Source: Hydrogenophaga sp.
GTDB lineage: Bacteria > Pseudomonadota > Gammaproteobacteria > Burkholderiales > Burkholderiaceae_C
Length of the DNA stretch: 64,000 nucleotides
NCBI RefSeq assembly: GCF_011390835.1
Contig: NZ_JAABRQ010000011.1
Location: forward strand, 1-64,000
Direction: 5' to 3'
The position numbers and the translations under genes were made by a program. The notes under the pieces were generated by a model. It saw only the letters and a list, made by a program, of their open reading frames with translations. It was not told where the DNA came from and searched no databases. This document shows positions 17,132-25,685 of the stretch, one piece after another; the first letter of the stretch is position 1; each line of letters opens with the position of its first letter.

Positions 17132-17995
17132 TCAGAGCAACGCGGCTGCGCGAGCGGCAGCCTCGATACCCTTGTAGTTTTCGGCCTTGGTCGGCACGAA
17201 GCGGGTGGCGCGCTGAAGATCCAGAATTTCCTTGCCCTCTGGCGAACTCTTGTTCAGGTCGAGGAAAGCCTTGGTCAGCTTTTCACGGGTCGCGGCGGGC
17301 ATGTCCGCGTGCACCGTCCAGTTGTAGTCGAAGTAAGGCGGTGTGGTGAAGAACACGCGGACCTTGGTGGTGTCCACCTTCTTCTCGTTGACAAATCGCT
17401 CCCAGACCGAGATGTTGAGCGCACCGGCCTGCACCTTGCCAGAGGCGACGGCAGCGATGGTGGCATCGTGCGCGCCGCTGAAGGACACGCGTTTGAAATC
17501 CTTGTCAGCGTTGACACCCGCATCCATCAGAAAGCTGCGCGGCATCAGGTGTCCAGAGGTGCTGCTCTGCGAACCGAAGCTCACATCCTTGCCTTTGAGA
17601 TCGGCCAGGGTTTTGATGTTTGGGTCGCTGGTGATGAACACTGACCTGAACTTCTCGTCTTCCTCGCGCTGCGCGATCGGGATCACCTTGCCACCGGAGC
17701 GCACATTGGCCTGCACAAAGGTGAAGCCACCAAACCAGGCCAAGTCGACTTTTTTGTTGACCAGCGCTTCGACCGACGCCGCGTAGTCGGTCACGGGCGT
17801 GAACTCAACCGGCATGCCCAGCCGCGCCTCCAGGTACTTCATCAGCGGCCCTGCCTTGCGAGCCAGTTCGGTTGGCGATTCGTCAGGGATGGCGGTTACG
17901 CGGAAAACCTGCTGCGCCTGCGCTGCCGCGGCGACGCAGAACAGCGCGCTCACCATCAGGGCTTTGAAACGGGTGGTCGGGTTCAGGTTGATCAT
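17132..17995 (-). CDS. PhnD-like periplasmic binding protein, candidate selenium-oxyanion (or related) binder
   Basis: A 287-residue solute-binding protein with a signal peptide cut near AAAAQAQQ. Family segments are AIPDESPTELARKAGPL, LEARLGMPVEFTPVTDYAA, VDLAWFGGFTFVQA and DVSFGSQSSTSGHLMP. The SQSSTSGHL loop is where PhnD-like proteins hold the phosphonate or phosphite oxyanion. The nearest named subfamily I know of is annotated as putative selenate-type, and the context here (egtB in the same operon; egtD, senA, senB and selD within 5 kb) fits a selenium role. Phosphonate enzymes are absent. AAGGAA lies upstream of the ATG. It is the first gene of the operon and divergent from egtD. Confidence 0.8.
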   Translation of the reverse strand: MINLNPTTRFKALMVSALFCVAAAAQAQQVFRVTAIPDESPTELARKAGPLMKYLEARLGMPVEFTPVTDYAASVEALVNKKVDLAWFGGFTFVQANVRSGGKVIPIAQREEDEKFRSVFITSDPNIKTLADLKGKDVSFGSQSSTSGHLMPRSFLMDAGVNADKDFKRVSFSGAHDATIAAVASGKVQAGALNISVWERFVNEKKVDTTKVRVFFTTPPYFDYNWTVHADMPAATREKLTKAFLDLNKSSPEGKEILDLQRATRFVPTKAENYKGIEAAARAAALL

Positions 17996-18170
17996 GGGAA
18001 ATTCCTTGGTGTGACAAACAAACGAATGCAGAAAGTATTAAAACCTGAGAATGCCCCTGAGGTGGCTGGTGAGGATTGGGTGAAATCCCCTGTAAGAAAT
18101 TTTCGCCAGCGCCGACTCCTTTCATGGCGCTCCGGCGTCTCCAGCTGCAGGCTTGCCTGCGCCCCCACCC

Positions 18171-19175
18171 ATGTCCCTCGAAACACCACAGCCCCACTTC
18201 ATCCAGGTCCACCAGGACGATCAGCAGGCCGTGCGGGCCGAATTGTTGTCCGGCTTGGCGCAGTCGCCAGCGCGCGTGGCGCCGAAATTTCTGTATGACG
18301 CGCTGGGCTCCCGCCTGTTTGACGCCATCACCGAGCTGGCCGAGTATTACCCCACGCGCACCGAAGTAGCCATTTTTGCGCAGCACGGGCGAGACATGGC
18401 GCGCGCCGTCGCCCCGAGCTCGGTGCTGATCGACTTGGGCGCTGGCAGCTGCGCCAAGGCCGCACGCCTGTTTGCACCGCTGCAGCCCGCGGCCTATGTG
18501 GCGGTGGACATTTCGGTGGACTACTTGCGCGCCAGCTTGCTTACGCTGCAGCAGCGCCACCTCGGCCTGCCCATGCTGGGGCTGGGGCAGGATTTTTCCA
18601 GCGAGCTGGCCCTGCCGGAGGCGGCGCAACGCTGGCTCGCGACCCAGGGCGCGGCCGACGCGCCCCGCACCGTGTTTTATCCCGGTTCGAGCATCGGCAA
18701 CTTCACGCCGCCAGAAGCCTTGACCCTGCTGCGCCAGGCGCATGCGCTGTGCGCGGCGGGTGGTGCCGGTGGTGGCTTGTTGATCGGCGTGGATCGCGTC
18801 AAGCCCAAGGCGGTGCTGGAGCCAGCCTATGCCGACGCGCTGGGCGTGACCGCCGCTTTCAACCGCAACCTGCTGTTGCATGTGAACCGGGTTCTGGGCA
18901 CCGACTTCGATCCCGCGCAGTGGGATCACGTGGGGCTTTTCGATGAAGCGAAGTCGCGCATCGAAATGCACTTGCAGGCCCGGGCTGCCCATGCAGTGCG
19001 CTGGCCACAAGGCGAGCGCCACTTCGCGGCCGGTGAGCGCATCCACACCGAGAACTCTTACAAGTGGACGCCTGACGCGTTTGCTGCGCTGCTGAGCGAA
19101 GCGGGTTTTGCACCGGCGACGCACTGGACCGATCCGCAAAGCTGGTTCAGCGTCTTCTGGGCGCCAGCCACCTGA
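18171..19175 (+). CDS. egtD: L-histidine N-alpha-methyltransferase (hercynine synthase)
   Basis: A 334-residue EgtD, close to the usual length of about 320. EgtD uses three SAM to trimethylate histidine to hercynine, the shared precursor of ergothioneine and selenoneine. Visible hallmarks are KFLYDALGSRLFDAITELAEYY near the N-terminus, LIDLGAGSCAKA (SAM site), FYPGSSIGNFTPPEA, LLIGVDRVKP and the C-terminal HTENSYKWT. The ATG at 18171 lacks a clear ribosome-binding site. It is divergent from the PhnD-like gene across 175 bases and followed after 32 bases by a DUF302 gene. Confidence 0.92.
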   Translation: MSLETPQPHFIQVHQDDQQAVRAELLSGLAQSPARVAPKFLYDALGSRLFDAITELAEYYPTRTEVAIFAQHGRDMARAVAPSSVLIDLGAGSCAKAARLFAPLQPAAYVAVDISVDYLRASLLTLQQRHLGLPMLGLGQDFSSELALPEAAQRWLATQGAADAPRTVFYPGSSIGNFTPPEALTLLRQAHALCAAGGAGGGLLIGVDRVKPKAVLEPAYADALGVTAAFNRNLLLHVNRVLGTDFDPAQWDHVGLFDEAKSRIEMHLQARAAHAVRWPQGERHFAAGERIHTENSYKWTPDAFAALLSEAGFAPATHWTDPQSWFSVFWAPAT

Positions 19176-19207
19176 TCTGTTTTTTTACCCACTGAAGGAG
19201 ATTCACC

Positions 19208-19663
19208 ATGACATTTCGCCAACCGCTTGCCGCTACATTGCTGCTGGCCGCCAGTCTCTCGCTCGCTCATGCGGCAGATGGGCTGATCGCGGTGAAGAGC
19301 CCGCACAGCGCCAAAGCCACCATGGACAAGCTCGAAGCCGTGGCCAAGGAAAAAGGCCTGAACGTGTTCGCCCGCATCGACCACGCGGCTGGCGCGACCA
19401 AGGTGGGCAAGACGCTGCGCGCCACCGAGGTGCTGATTTTCGGCAACCCACAGGGTGGCACGCCGTTCATGGAATGCGCGCAGTCGGTGGGCATCGACCT
19501 GCCGCTCAAGGCCCTGGTGTGGGAAGACGCTGCTGCGCAGGTCTGGGTCGGCTATAACGACCCGGCCTGGATCGCCAAGCGCCACGCCGTCGAGTCCTGC
19601 CCGGTAGCCGGCAACATCGCCAAGGCGCTGGCGGCGATCACCGAAGCCGCGGTGGCCAAGTAA
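19208..19663 (+). CDS. secreted DUF302 protein
   Basis: A 151-residue protein with a signal peptide (cut near SLAHAADG) and one DUF302 domain: KSPHSAKATMDKLEAVAKEKGL, FARIDHAAGA, LIFGNPQGGTPFM and ALVWEDAAAQVWVGYNDP. The function of this periplasmic domain is unknown. A strong GAAGGAG precedes the ATG. It follows egtD in the same direction, so it is probably co-transcribed and may act on or bind the product or a reactive sulfur/selenium species. That link is inference. Confidence 0.8.
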   Translation: MTFRQPLAATLLLAASLSLAHAADGLIAVKSPHSAKATMDKLEAVAKEKGLNVFARIDHAAGATKVGKTLRATEVLIFGNPQGGTPFMECAQSVGIDLPLKALVWEDAAAQVWVGYNDPAWIAKRHAVESCPVAGNIAKALAAITEAAVAK

Positions 19664-19736
19664 GGCGTCAGACCATAAGGACGCGCGCAGCGGCGGAGCC
19701 GCGAGTTGCATCCGAAGGACGGCGCTCGCAAGGGAG

Positions 19737-20975
19737 CTACACGCTCACTGCGCTGCGAAAGCCGGACAGGATGTCGTTGCGCTCGTGGGGGAAGTAGTTG
19801 CGGTACTTGGGGTGGCGCATGCGCGGGACCGTGGCCAGGCTGGCGCCTTTGAGCACGGGCCGGCCGTCGAACCACGGGCGGGAATAGTCCACGTAGGGCT
19901 GGGCGACGAAGCCGGGGTAGGGAGTAAACGGGCTGCTGGTCCACTCCCAGACCTCGCCCCAGGCGAAGCCTTCGGCGCTGTGCGCGGCGCGCTCCCATTC
20001 GGCCTCGGTGGGCAGGCGCCGGCCCGCCCAGCGGCACCAGGCCTCGGCTTCGAAGGCGGTGAGGTGGCAGGCCGCCGCCTCCATGTCCAGCGGTTGCCAG
20101 CGCCCGTGGGTTTGCTGTTCCCAGCCTGCAACAGTCGAGCGCAGGTAACGGGGTGCGGTGGCGCCGTTGCGCGACAGCCATTGCCAGCCAGCGTCGCTCC
20201 AGCAAGCACGGTCTCGGTAGCCACCCTGGTTGACAAATTGCAGGTACTGCGCCCAGCGAACCGGCTGTGCATCGATCTCGAACGCGGCCACCGGCACAGC
20301 GTGCGCACCCAGCTCGTTGTCGAAAACGAAGCCGTCGGGCGCCTTGCCCAGCGTCCAGATGCCGCTGTCCAGCCGCAGCGTCTGAAAGGCGGGTGGGACT
20401 GATGGGCGCGGGTGGGCCGTTTCGCCCGGGTCAAAGCCCAGCGTTTGCGCCATGTAGACCGCAGCCTCGGCGTGCATGTCTTCGTGGAACAGCGCGAGGC
20501 GGTGGAAGTACAGTCCCTGGTCGTCGTCCTCGGCGGTCTGCAGCAGTGCCAGCGTGTCAGCCAGGCTGGCCTCCAGCTGCGCCCGCGTGGCGCCGGCATC
20601 GGGCAGCTCGAGTTGCCAGCGACGGTCGTGGGCCACGGTGCTCGAGTTGTAGAGGCTGTCGCTGCTCGCGCCGCGCCCGGGCTGGTGTGGCTGCGTGCGT
20701 GGCACATCCGGGTCGGCCTGCGTGCCCAGGTGGCGCTGCGGGTTGCGGGCGATCCACCAGTCGGCAAACCAGCCCACATGGCCCAATTCCCATAGCGGCA
20801 GGTTGAGTTCGGGTGTGCAGGGTACACGCAGCTCGGGGCCGAGCGCGGCCTCGTAAGCCGCAAACAGGCGCAGCGTTCGCGCACGCGCGTCAAGCAGCAA
20901 AGCCTCCAGTGCGGCTTTGTCTGCGCGGCGCGCCCCCAGCGCTTCGGACACAATGCCTGACTTCGTCCAGCCCAT
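19737..20975 (-). CDS. senA: selenoneine synthase SenA (EgtB homologue)
   Basis: A 412-residue non-heme iron enzyme with the EgtB layout: DinB-like domain with LWELGHVGWFADWW and the HxxxH in LFHEDMHAEAAVYMAQTLG, then the FGE-like domain with VFDNELGAHAVPV, RLPTEAEWERAAH, VWEWTSSPFTPYPGF and RMRHPKYRNYFPHERND. SenA forms the C-Se bond between hercynine and a selenosugar. The assignment over a second EgtB rests on the neighbours senB and selD and on this sequence style. AGAAGG lies seven bases upstream of the ATG at 20975, so this start is well supported. That ATG sits in a CATG shared with the senB start. Confidence 0.88.
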   Translation of the reverse strand: MGWTKSGIVSEALGARRADKAALEALLLDARARTLRLFAAYEAALGPELRVPCTPELNLPLWELGHVGWFADWWIARNPQRHLGTQADPDVPRTQPHQPGRGASSDSLYNSSTVAHDRRWQLELPDAGATRAQLEASLADTLALLQTAEDDDQGLYFHRLALFHEDMHAEAAVYMAQTLGFDPGETAHPRPSVPPAFQTLRLDSGIWTLGKAPDGFVFDNELGAHAVPVAAFEIDAQPVRWAQYLQFVNQGGYRDRACWSDAGWQWLSRNGATAPRYLRSTVAGWEQQTHGRWQPLDMEAAACHLTAFEAEAWCRWAGRRLPTEAEWERAAHSAEGFAWGEVWEWTSSPFTPYPGFVAQPYVDYSRPWFDGRPVLKGASLATVPRMRHPKYRNYFPHERNDILSGFRSAVSV

Positions 20976-21969
20976 GCAAAAACCTTCTCTCTGTATCGTC
21001 ACCCCCGCGCTGGCCGACGCCAACAACGGCAACTGGCAGACGGCGCGCCGTTGGGCGCGACTGCTCCGAGGTCATTATCGGGTGCGCCTGAGCAAAACCT
21101 GGTCTGGCGACAGCGCGGAAGATGGGCAGACCGATGCGCTGCTCGCGCTGCACGCGCGCCGCTCGGCCGACTCGATTTCGGCCTGGGCCAGGTTTCGGCC
21201 CGGGCGGGCGCTGGTGGTGGCGCTCACCGGCACCGACCTTTACCGCGACATCACGCACGACGCCAGCGCCCAGCGCTCGCTCGCGCTGGCGCACCGTCTC
21301 ATCGTCTTGCAAGACCAGGGGCCGCGCGATGTGCCCGAGGCCTGGCGCGACAAGTGCCGCGTGGTGTTCCAGTCCAGCACGCGCCGGAGCACCTTGGTCA
21401 AGACTACACAGCACCTGCGCGCGGTGGTGGTTGGCCACCTGCGCGACGAAAAGTCGCCGCAAACCATTTTTGAAGCTGCGCGGCTGATCGCGCCCGAGGA
21501 AGGCATTCGCATCGACCACCTGGGCCAGGCGCTGGACCCGGGGTTGGGCGATGCCGCGCGCGCCACGCAGGCCGCCTGCCCACACTACCGCTGGCTGGGC
21601 GGTGTGGCACACGGCGCCGCGCGCGATCGCATCCAGCGTGCCCATGTGTTGCTGCACCCCAGCCGCATGGAGGGCGGCGCGCACGTGATCATCGAGGCCG
21701 TGCTGAGCGGCACGCCGGTGCTGGCCTCTGAGATTGCCGGTAACGTGGGCATGCTGGGTGCAGACTACGCAGGCTATTTCCCGCCCGGCGACGCCGTGCA
21801 GCTGGTCGAGCTGCTGCGCGCCTGCCGTGCGGGCATCGGGCAACCGGCTGGCACGCTGGCGAGCCTGCAAGCACAATGTGAAGCACGCGCAGCCTGGTTT
21901 GAACGCGAATCGGAGCAGCGCCACCTGTTGCAGGCGCTGGCCGGGCTGCCCGGCACCGAACAGTTGTAA
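20974..21969 (+). CDS. senB: selenosugar synthase SenB (GT4-like glycosyltransferase)
   Basis: A 331-residue glycosyltransferase. SenB uses selenophosphate and UDP-N-acetylglucosamine to make a 1-seleno-sugar. The N-terminal CIVTPALADANNGNWQTA, the VVALTGTDLYRDI segment, VVGHLRDEKSP and the nucleotide-sugar region HPSRMEGGAHVIIEAV with [14 protein letters not shown] are typical. I place the start at the ATG 20974, just before the conserved core; another ATG lies at 20953. Neither has a clear ribosome-binding site. selD follows after 59 bases. Confidence 0.88.
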   Translation: MQKPSLCIVTPALADANNGNWQTARRWARLLRGHYRVRLSKTWSGDSAEDGQTDALLALHARRSADSISAWARFRPGRALVVALTGTDLYRDITHDASAQRSLALAHRLIVLQDQGPRDVPEAWRDKCRVVFQSSTRRSTLVKTTQHLRAVVVGHLRDEKSPQTIFEAARLIAPEEGIRIDHLGQALDPGLGDAARATQAACPHYRWLGGVAHGAARDRIQRAHVLLHPSRMEGGAHVIIEAVLSGTPVLASEIAGNVGMLGADYAGYFPPGDAVQLVELLRACRAGIGQPAGTLASLQAQCEARAAWFERESEQRHLLQALAGLPGTEQL

Positions 21970-22028
21970 GGCAGGCGCCTTTGAGCCGACCCACCTGTTG
22001 AAACCTTCCCCCCATTCCCGGAGACGAC

Positions 22029-23102
22029 ATGAACGCACCGACCCACCCCGCCGGCACCGAGCCCCGCCTGACCAGTCTCTCGCATGGCGGCGGCTGCGGC
22101 TGCAAGATCGCACCCGGTGTGCTGAGTGAAATTCTCAAGGGCACCAGCTCCATGCCGATCCCGAAGGAACTGCTGGTGGGCATCGAGACCGCAGACGATG
22201 CGGCGGTCTATCAGCTCAACGAAGAGCAGGCGCTGATCGCCACCACCGACTTTTTCATGCCGATCGTGGATGACCCCTACCACTTCGGGCGTATCGCCGC
22301 GGCCAATGCGATCAGCGATGTGTACGCCATGGGAGGCACACCCATCATGGCGCTGGCGCTGGTGGGCATGCCAGTCAATGTGTTGTCCACCGCCACCATC
22401 GGCAAGATCCTGGACGGCGGCCAGAGCATCTGCCGCGAGGCCGGCATTCCGATCGCCGGCGGCCACACCATCGACTCTGTGGAGCCGATTTACGGGCTGG
22501 TGGCGCTCGGGCTGATTCACCCCAAGCACGTCAAGAAAAACGCCGATGCCAAAGTGGGCGACCGCCTCGTGCTCGGCAAGCCGCTGGGCGTGGGCGTGTT
22601 GTCAGCGGCGCTCAAGAAAGATGCGCTGTCTCCCGAAGGCTACGAGCAGATGATTGCCAACACCACCAAGCTCAATACCCCAGGCCCCGACCTGTCCAAG
22701 CTCGATGGCGTGCACGCGCTGACCGACATCACCGGTTTCGGCCTCGCGGGCCACGTGCTGGAAATGGCGCGCGGCGCCAAGGCGGCAATCCACATCGACC
22801 TGGCGCAGGTGCCGCTGCTGCCCGGCGTGCGTGAGCTCGCGGCGCAGGGCATGGTGACCGGCGCTTCTGGCCGCAACTGGGCCGCGTATGGCCACGAGGT
22901 GCAACTGGGCGCAGGCGTGTTGCCGGTGGACCAGGCGCTGCTGAGCGATCCGCAGACCAGTGGTGGCTTGCTGGTGGCGTGCGCACCCGAGACGGTGACC
23001 GACGTGCTGGCTATCTTCCAGCGCCACGGCTTTGCCGCTGCGGCCGATGTCGGCGAAATCCGGGCCGCACGCAGCGACGGCGTCCGCCTCACGGTGGGCT
23101 GA
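22029..23102 (+). CDS. selD: selenide, water dikinase (selenophosphate synthase; SenC role)
   Basis: A 357-residue SelD. It makes selenophosphate from selenide and ATP. The N-terminal glycine-rich loop holds Cys23, Cys25 and Lys26 (SHGGGCGCK), matching the essential Cys17 and Lys20 of the E. coli enzyme; the nucleophile is Cys, not selenocysteine. Further hallmarks are TTDFFMPIVDDP, AISDVYAMGG, GGHTIDS and DPQTSGGLL. GGAG precedes the ATG. It directly follows senB, which points to supply of selenophosphate for selenoneine. No selA, selB or selC is in the window, so a further role in selenoproteins cannot be judged. Confidence 0.93.
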   Translation: MNAPTHPAGTEPRLTSLSHGGGCGCKIAPGVLSEILKGTSSMPIPKELLVGIETADDAAVYQLNEEQALIATTDFFMPIVDDPYHFGRIAAANAISDVYAMGGTPIMALALVGMPVNVLSTATIGKILDGGQSICREAGIPIAGGHTIDSVEPIYGLVALGLIHPKHVKKNADAKVGDRLVLGKPLGVGVLSAALKKDALSPEGYEQMIANTTKLNTPGPDLSKLDGVHALTDITGFGLAGHVLEMARGAKAAIHIDLAQVPLLPGVRELAAQGMVTGASGRNWAAYGHEVQLGAGVLPVDQALLSDPQTSGGLLVACAPETVTDVLAIFQRHGFAAAADVGEIRAARSDGVRLTVG

Positions 23103-23226
23103 GCGCAGCGTTCGCCCCGGGCCGCATGGATGGGCTAGGTGGGCAAGCTATATGCCGCACCGATTGACAACATCGGTTGCACGGTGTGCGGCTGTGGTGT
23201 CTGCGCGTCTGTTCTACCATCGCATC

Positions 23227-24342
23227 ATGAAGCCGCTATCCCTGTTGTTGTCCACCGCGATGCTGAGCGCCCTGTCGCCTGCCCACGCCAATGACTGGCT
23301 CACCTGCGCCACCATCACCGACAACGCGGAGCGTCTGACTTGCTTCGACCAGAAGGCCAGGCAGTTCGCCAACCCGGTCGAACTGCAAAGCCCGCCCCCC
23401 GTGCCGTACGCTACCCCACCGACGACGGTGCCTGAGCCACCGGTTGCATCTGCCGCGCAGCGCGCTAGCGCGCAACCCAGCGAGATCACCCGCTTCTGGG
23501 ATCTGGAGCATGCCACCGCCCGCGACAACTTCGAGCTGCACGCTTACCGGCCAGTGTCGCTCAGCCTGGTTGGGGGGCATCCGGTCAATACCTTGCCCGA
23601 TTCCCCTGCGGTCGGTCGCACGCCGACCAGCGCTTTGCCCTACCAGCCGGGCGAACTCAGGATCAATCTGAGCGTGCGCACCAAGGTTCTGAGTGGATTC
23701 CTGCGCCGCGATGACGATCCGTTGCGCGACTCGCTCTGGTTCGGTTACACCCAGCAGAGCTACTGGCAGCTGTTCAACGGGGACATTTCGCGGCCGTTTC
23801 GCAGCACCGATCACGAGCCTGAGCTCATGTACGTATTCCCGCACTTCATCAGCCTGCCCGGGGGCTGGACCTACCGAATGAGTGCGGCCGGCGTGGTGCA
23901 CCAGTCCAACGGCCAGAGCCTGCCGCTGTCGCGCAGCTGGAACCGCGCGTTTGTCATGGGCGCGGCCGACAAGATTGCCAACAACGGCGACCGCTTCACG
24001 CTGCAGACTCGCGTTTGGCGACGCATGGATGAAAAGCCTGGTCAGGATGACAACCCCGACATCAGCGAATTCGTGGGCCGTGGGGAAGTCGTAGGCCGCT
24101 GGAGCTTCGACAGTGGTGTGGGCACCGACAAAACCTTGCACACGCTGGGCCTCACGCTGCGCCATTCGCTGCGGGCTAGCGGACGCGGCTCGGCTCGCCT
24201 GGAGTACTTGCGCAGCATCGGGCGCCCCGATACCGGCTTGCGCTTTCACGCACAGCTGTTCAGCGGATACGGCGACAGCCTGATCGACTACAACCGCAAA
24301 CGCACCGTGTTCGCCGCAGGCCTGAGCCTGGTGGACTGGTGA
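23227..24342 (+). CDS. pldA: outer-membrane phospholipase A (OMPLA)
   Basis: A 371-residue protein with a signal peptide ending near SPAHAND. A short Cys-containing segment (TCATITDNAERLTCFDQ) and a Pro-rich linker come before the barrel domain. The active-site motif of OMPLA is clear in VVHQSNGQS (His and Ser), followed by SRSWNRAF with the supporting Asn. Calcium-dependent, it cleaves acyl chains of phospholipids in the outer leaflet when lipid asymmetry is lost. The C-terminus ends in an aromatic residue (LVDW), as expected for barrel insertion. The ATG at 23227 begins a canonical signal sequence. Confidence 0.85.
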   Translation: MKPLSLLLSTAMLSALSPAHANDWLTCATITDNAERLTCFDQKARQFANPVELQSPPPVPYATPPTTVPEPPVASAAQRASAQPSEITRFWDLEHATARDNFELHAYRPVSLSLVGGHPVNTLPDSPAVGRTPTSALPYQPGELRINLSVRTKVLSGFLRRDDDPLRDSLWFGYTQQSYWQLFNGDISRPFRSTDHEPELMYVFPHFISLPGGWTYRMSAAGVVHQSNGQSLPLSRSWNRAFVMGAADKIANNGDRFTLQTRVWRRMDEKPGQDDNPDISEFVGRGEVVGRWSFDSGVGTDKTLHTLGLTLRHSLRASGRGSARLEYLRSIGRPDTGLRFHAQLFSGYGDSLIDYNRKRTVFAAGLSLVDW

Positions 24343-24349
24343 AGTGCTC

Positions 24350-24814
24350 ATGAACACCCACGCCCTGGATACCCGAATTCCCCCGCCGGTGGTGGCACTC
24401 ATCGTAGCGCTGCTAATGTGGAATGCCTCGGCCTGGTGGCCGCTGTTGGATCTGCCCGCGTGGCGGATTCCGCTGGCGCTGGGGTTGGTGGCGGTAGGCG
24501 CCGCGTTTGATCTCTCAGGCCTTTGGGCCTTTCACCGTGCCAGGACCACGGTGAATCCGATGAAGCCGGGCAAGACCTCCAGCCTAGTGAGTAGCGGCGT
24601 CTACCGCATCTCGCGCAACCCGATGTACGTGGGGCTAGCCCTGTTTCTGTGCGCCGGCGCGGTGATGTTGTGGTCGCCCCTGGCACTGTTGGGGCCACCA
24701 GTCTTTGTGGCCTACATCAGCCGCTTTCAGATCGCGCCTGAAGAACGCGTGTTGAGAGAGCGCTTTGGTGAGGTCTACGTGGATTACTGCGCCCGTGTGC
24801 GCCGCTGGCTCTGA
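24350..24814 (+). CDS. isoprenylcysteine-methyltransferase-like membrane protein
   Basis: A 154-residue protein with about four membrane segments and the ICMT/PEMT-like C-terminal part: SGVYRISRNPMYVGL (conserved RxPxY), then EERVLRERFGEVYVDY ending in VRRWL. In characterised relatives this part binds SAM and methylates a lipid-linked substrate; the bacterial substrate is unknown. A GTG lies two codons upstream at 24344. It begins eight bases after pldA, so co-transcription is likely. Confidence 0.75.
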   Translation: MNTHALDTRIPPPVVALIVALLMWNASAWWPLLDLPAWRIPLALGLVAVGAAFDLSGLWAFHRARTTVNPMKPGKTSSLVSSGVYRISRNPMYVGLALFLCAGAVMLWSPLALLGPPVFVAYISRFQIAPEERVLRERFGEVYVDYCARVRRWL

Positions 24815-24863
24815 CGCCGCGGGCGCGCTGTTTCCTGCAACCATTGACTTCGATCGGCCCGTC

Positions 24864-25559
24864 ATGACCCCACCCCAGGTACTCGCTTTCGACATCTTCG
24901 GCACCGTCGTCGACTGGCACAGCAGCATCGTGCGCGAGGTGGAGGCCATCGACCCGAAGGTGGACGCTAATGCCTTTGCGCTCGCATGGCGCGCCGGTTA
25001 CCAGCCCGCCATGCAGCGCGTGCGCTCGGGGGAGCTTGGCTGGACCCGGATCGACGACCTCCACCGGCTGATTCTGGATGACATCCTGCCGCGCTTTGGT
25101 CTGGCGCATCTGGATGAGACACAGCGCCGCGACCTCAACCGCGCCTGGCACCGGCTAGCCGCCTGGCCAGACACCGTGGCCGGCCTGACCCTACTCAAGA
25201 GCCGTTTCACGATCTGCACCCTCTCCAACGGCAACCTCGGCCTGCTCACCAACATGGCCAAGCGCGCCGGCCTGCCATGGGACTGCATCCTGTCGGCCGA
25301 GGTGTTCCGCGCCTACAAGCCCGACCCGCGCACCTACCTCGGCGTGGCCGAGACCTTTGACCTGGATCCTGAGCAGGTCATGCTGGTCGCCGCCCACCAG
25401 GACGACCTGGCCGCCGCCCGCGCCTGTGGCTTGCAGACGGCCTACATCGAGCGACCATTTGAATTCGGCCAGGGTCAGCCCAAGGACGTGTCACCCGATC
25501 CGGCCAACACGCTGAATGCGCGGGATCTGGTGCAGCTGGCGGATTTGATGGGGTGTTGA
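24864..25559 (+). CDS. haloacid dehalogenase, type II (HAD superfamily)
   Basis: A 231-residue HAD hydrolase of the (S)-2-haloacid dehalogenase type. It has the nucleophile Asp in AFDIFGTVVDW, motif II Ser in TLSNGNLGLL, Lys in AYKPDPRTY, and the motif IV region MLVAAHQDDLAAARA. These enzymes hydrolyse L-2-haloacids with inversion; natural substrates may be other. The ATG at 24864 is chosen since the conserved N-terminus starts right there. It follows the previous gene after 49 bases. Confidence 0.82.
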   Translation: MTPPQVLAFDIFGTVVDWHSSIVREVEAIDPKVDANAFALAWRAGYQPAMQRVRSGELGWTRIDDLHRLILDDILPRFGLAHLDETQRRDLNRAWHRLAAWPDTVAGLTLLKSRFTICTLSNGNLGLLTNMAKRAGLPWDCILSAEVFRAYKPDPRTYLGVAETFDLDPEQVMLVAAHQDDLAAARACGLQTAYIERPFEFGQGQPKDVSPDPANTLNARDLVQLADLMGC

Positions 25560-25685
25560 GCCTCGCGCTTCGACCCCACCGCACTTGGCGTTTAAGCGGC
25601 GTCAGCCGTGAACCTGGCGATCGACGCCAGCGTCTGGTTGGACTTCCCGGCCGCTGACAGGTTGGCAGCCGCCGAGAACGAATTC

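Noticed and set aside
14615..17995. Phosphonate or phosphite uptake and degradation locus
   Set aside because: No C-P lyase, phosphonatase or phosphite dehydrogenase gene is present; all neighbours point to ergothioneine/selenoneine.
18010..18110. Cobalamin-riboswitch-like string (GGTGAAATCCCCTGTAAG) between the PhnD-like gene and egtD
   Set aside because: The conserved B12-box and the surrounding stems are missing; only a short GGATT/AATCC hairpin is seen.
22090..22110. Selenocysteine codon in selD
   Set aside because: The active-site position is an ordinary Cys codon and no in-frame TGA occurs.
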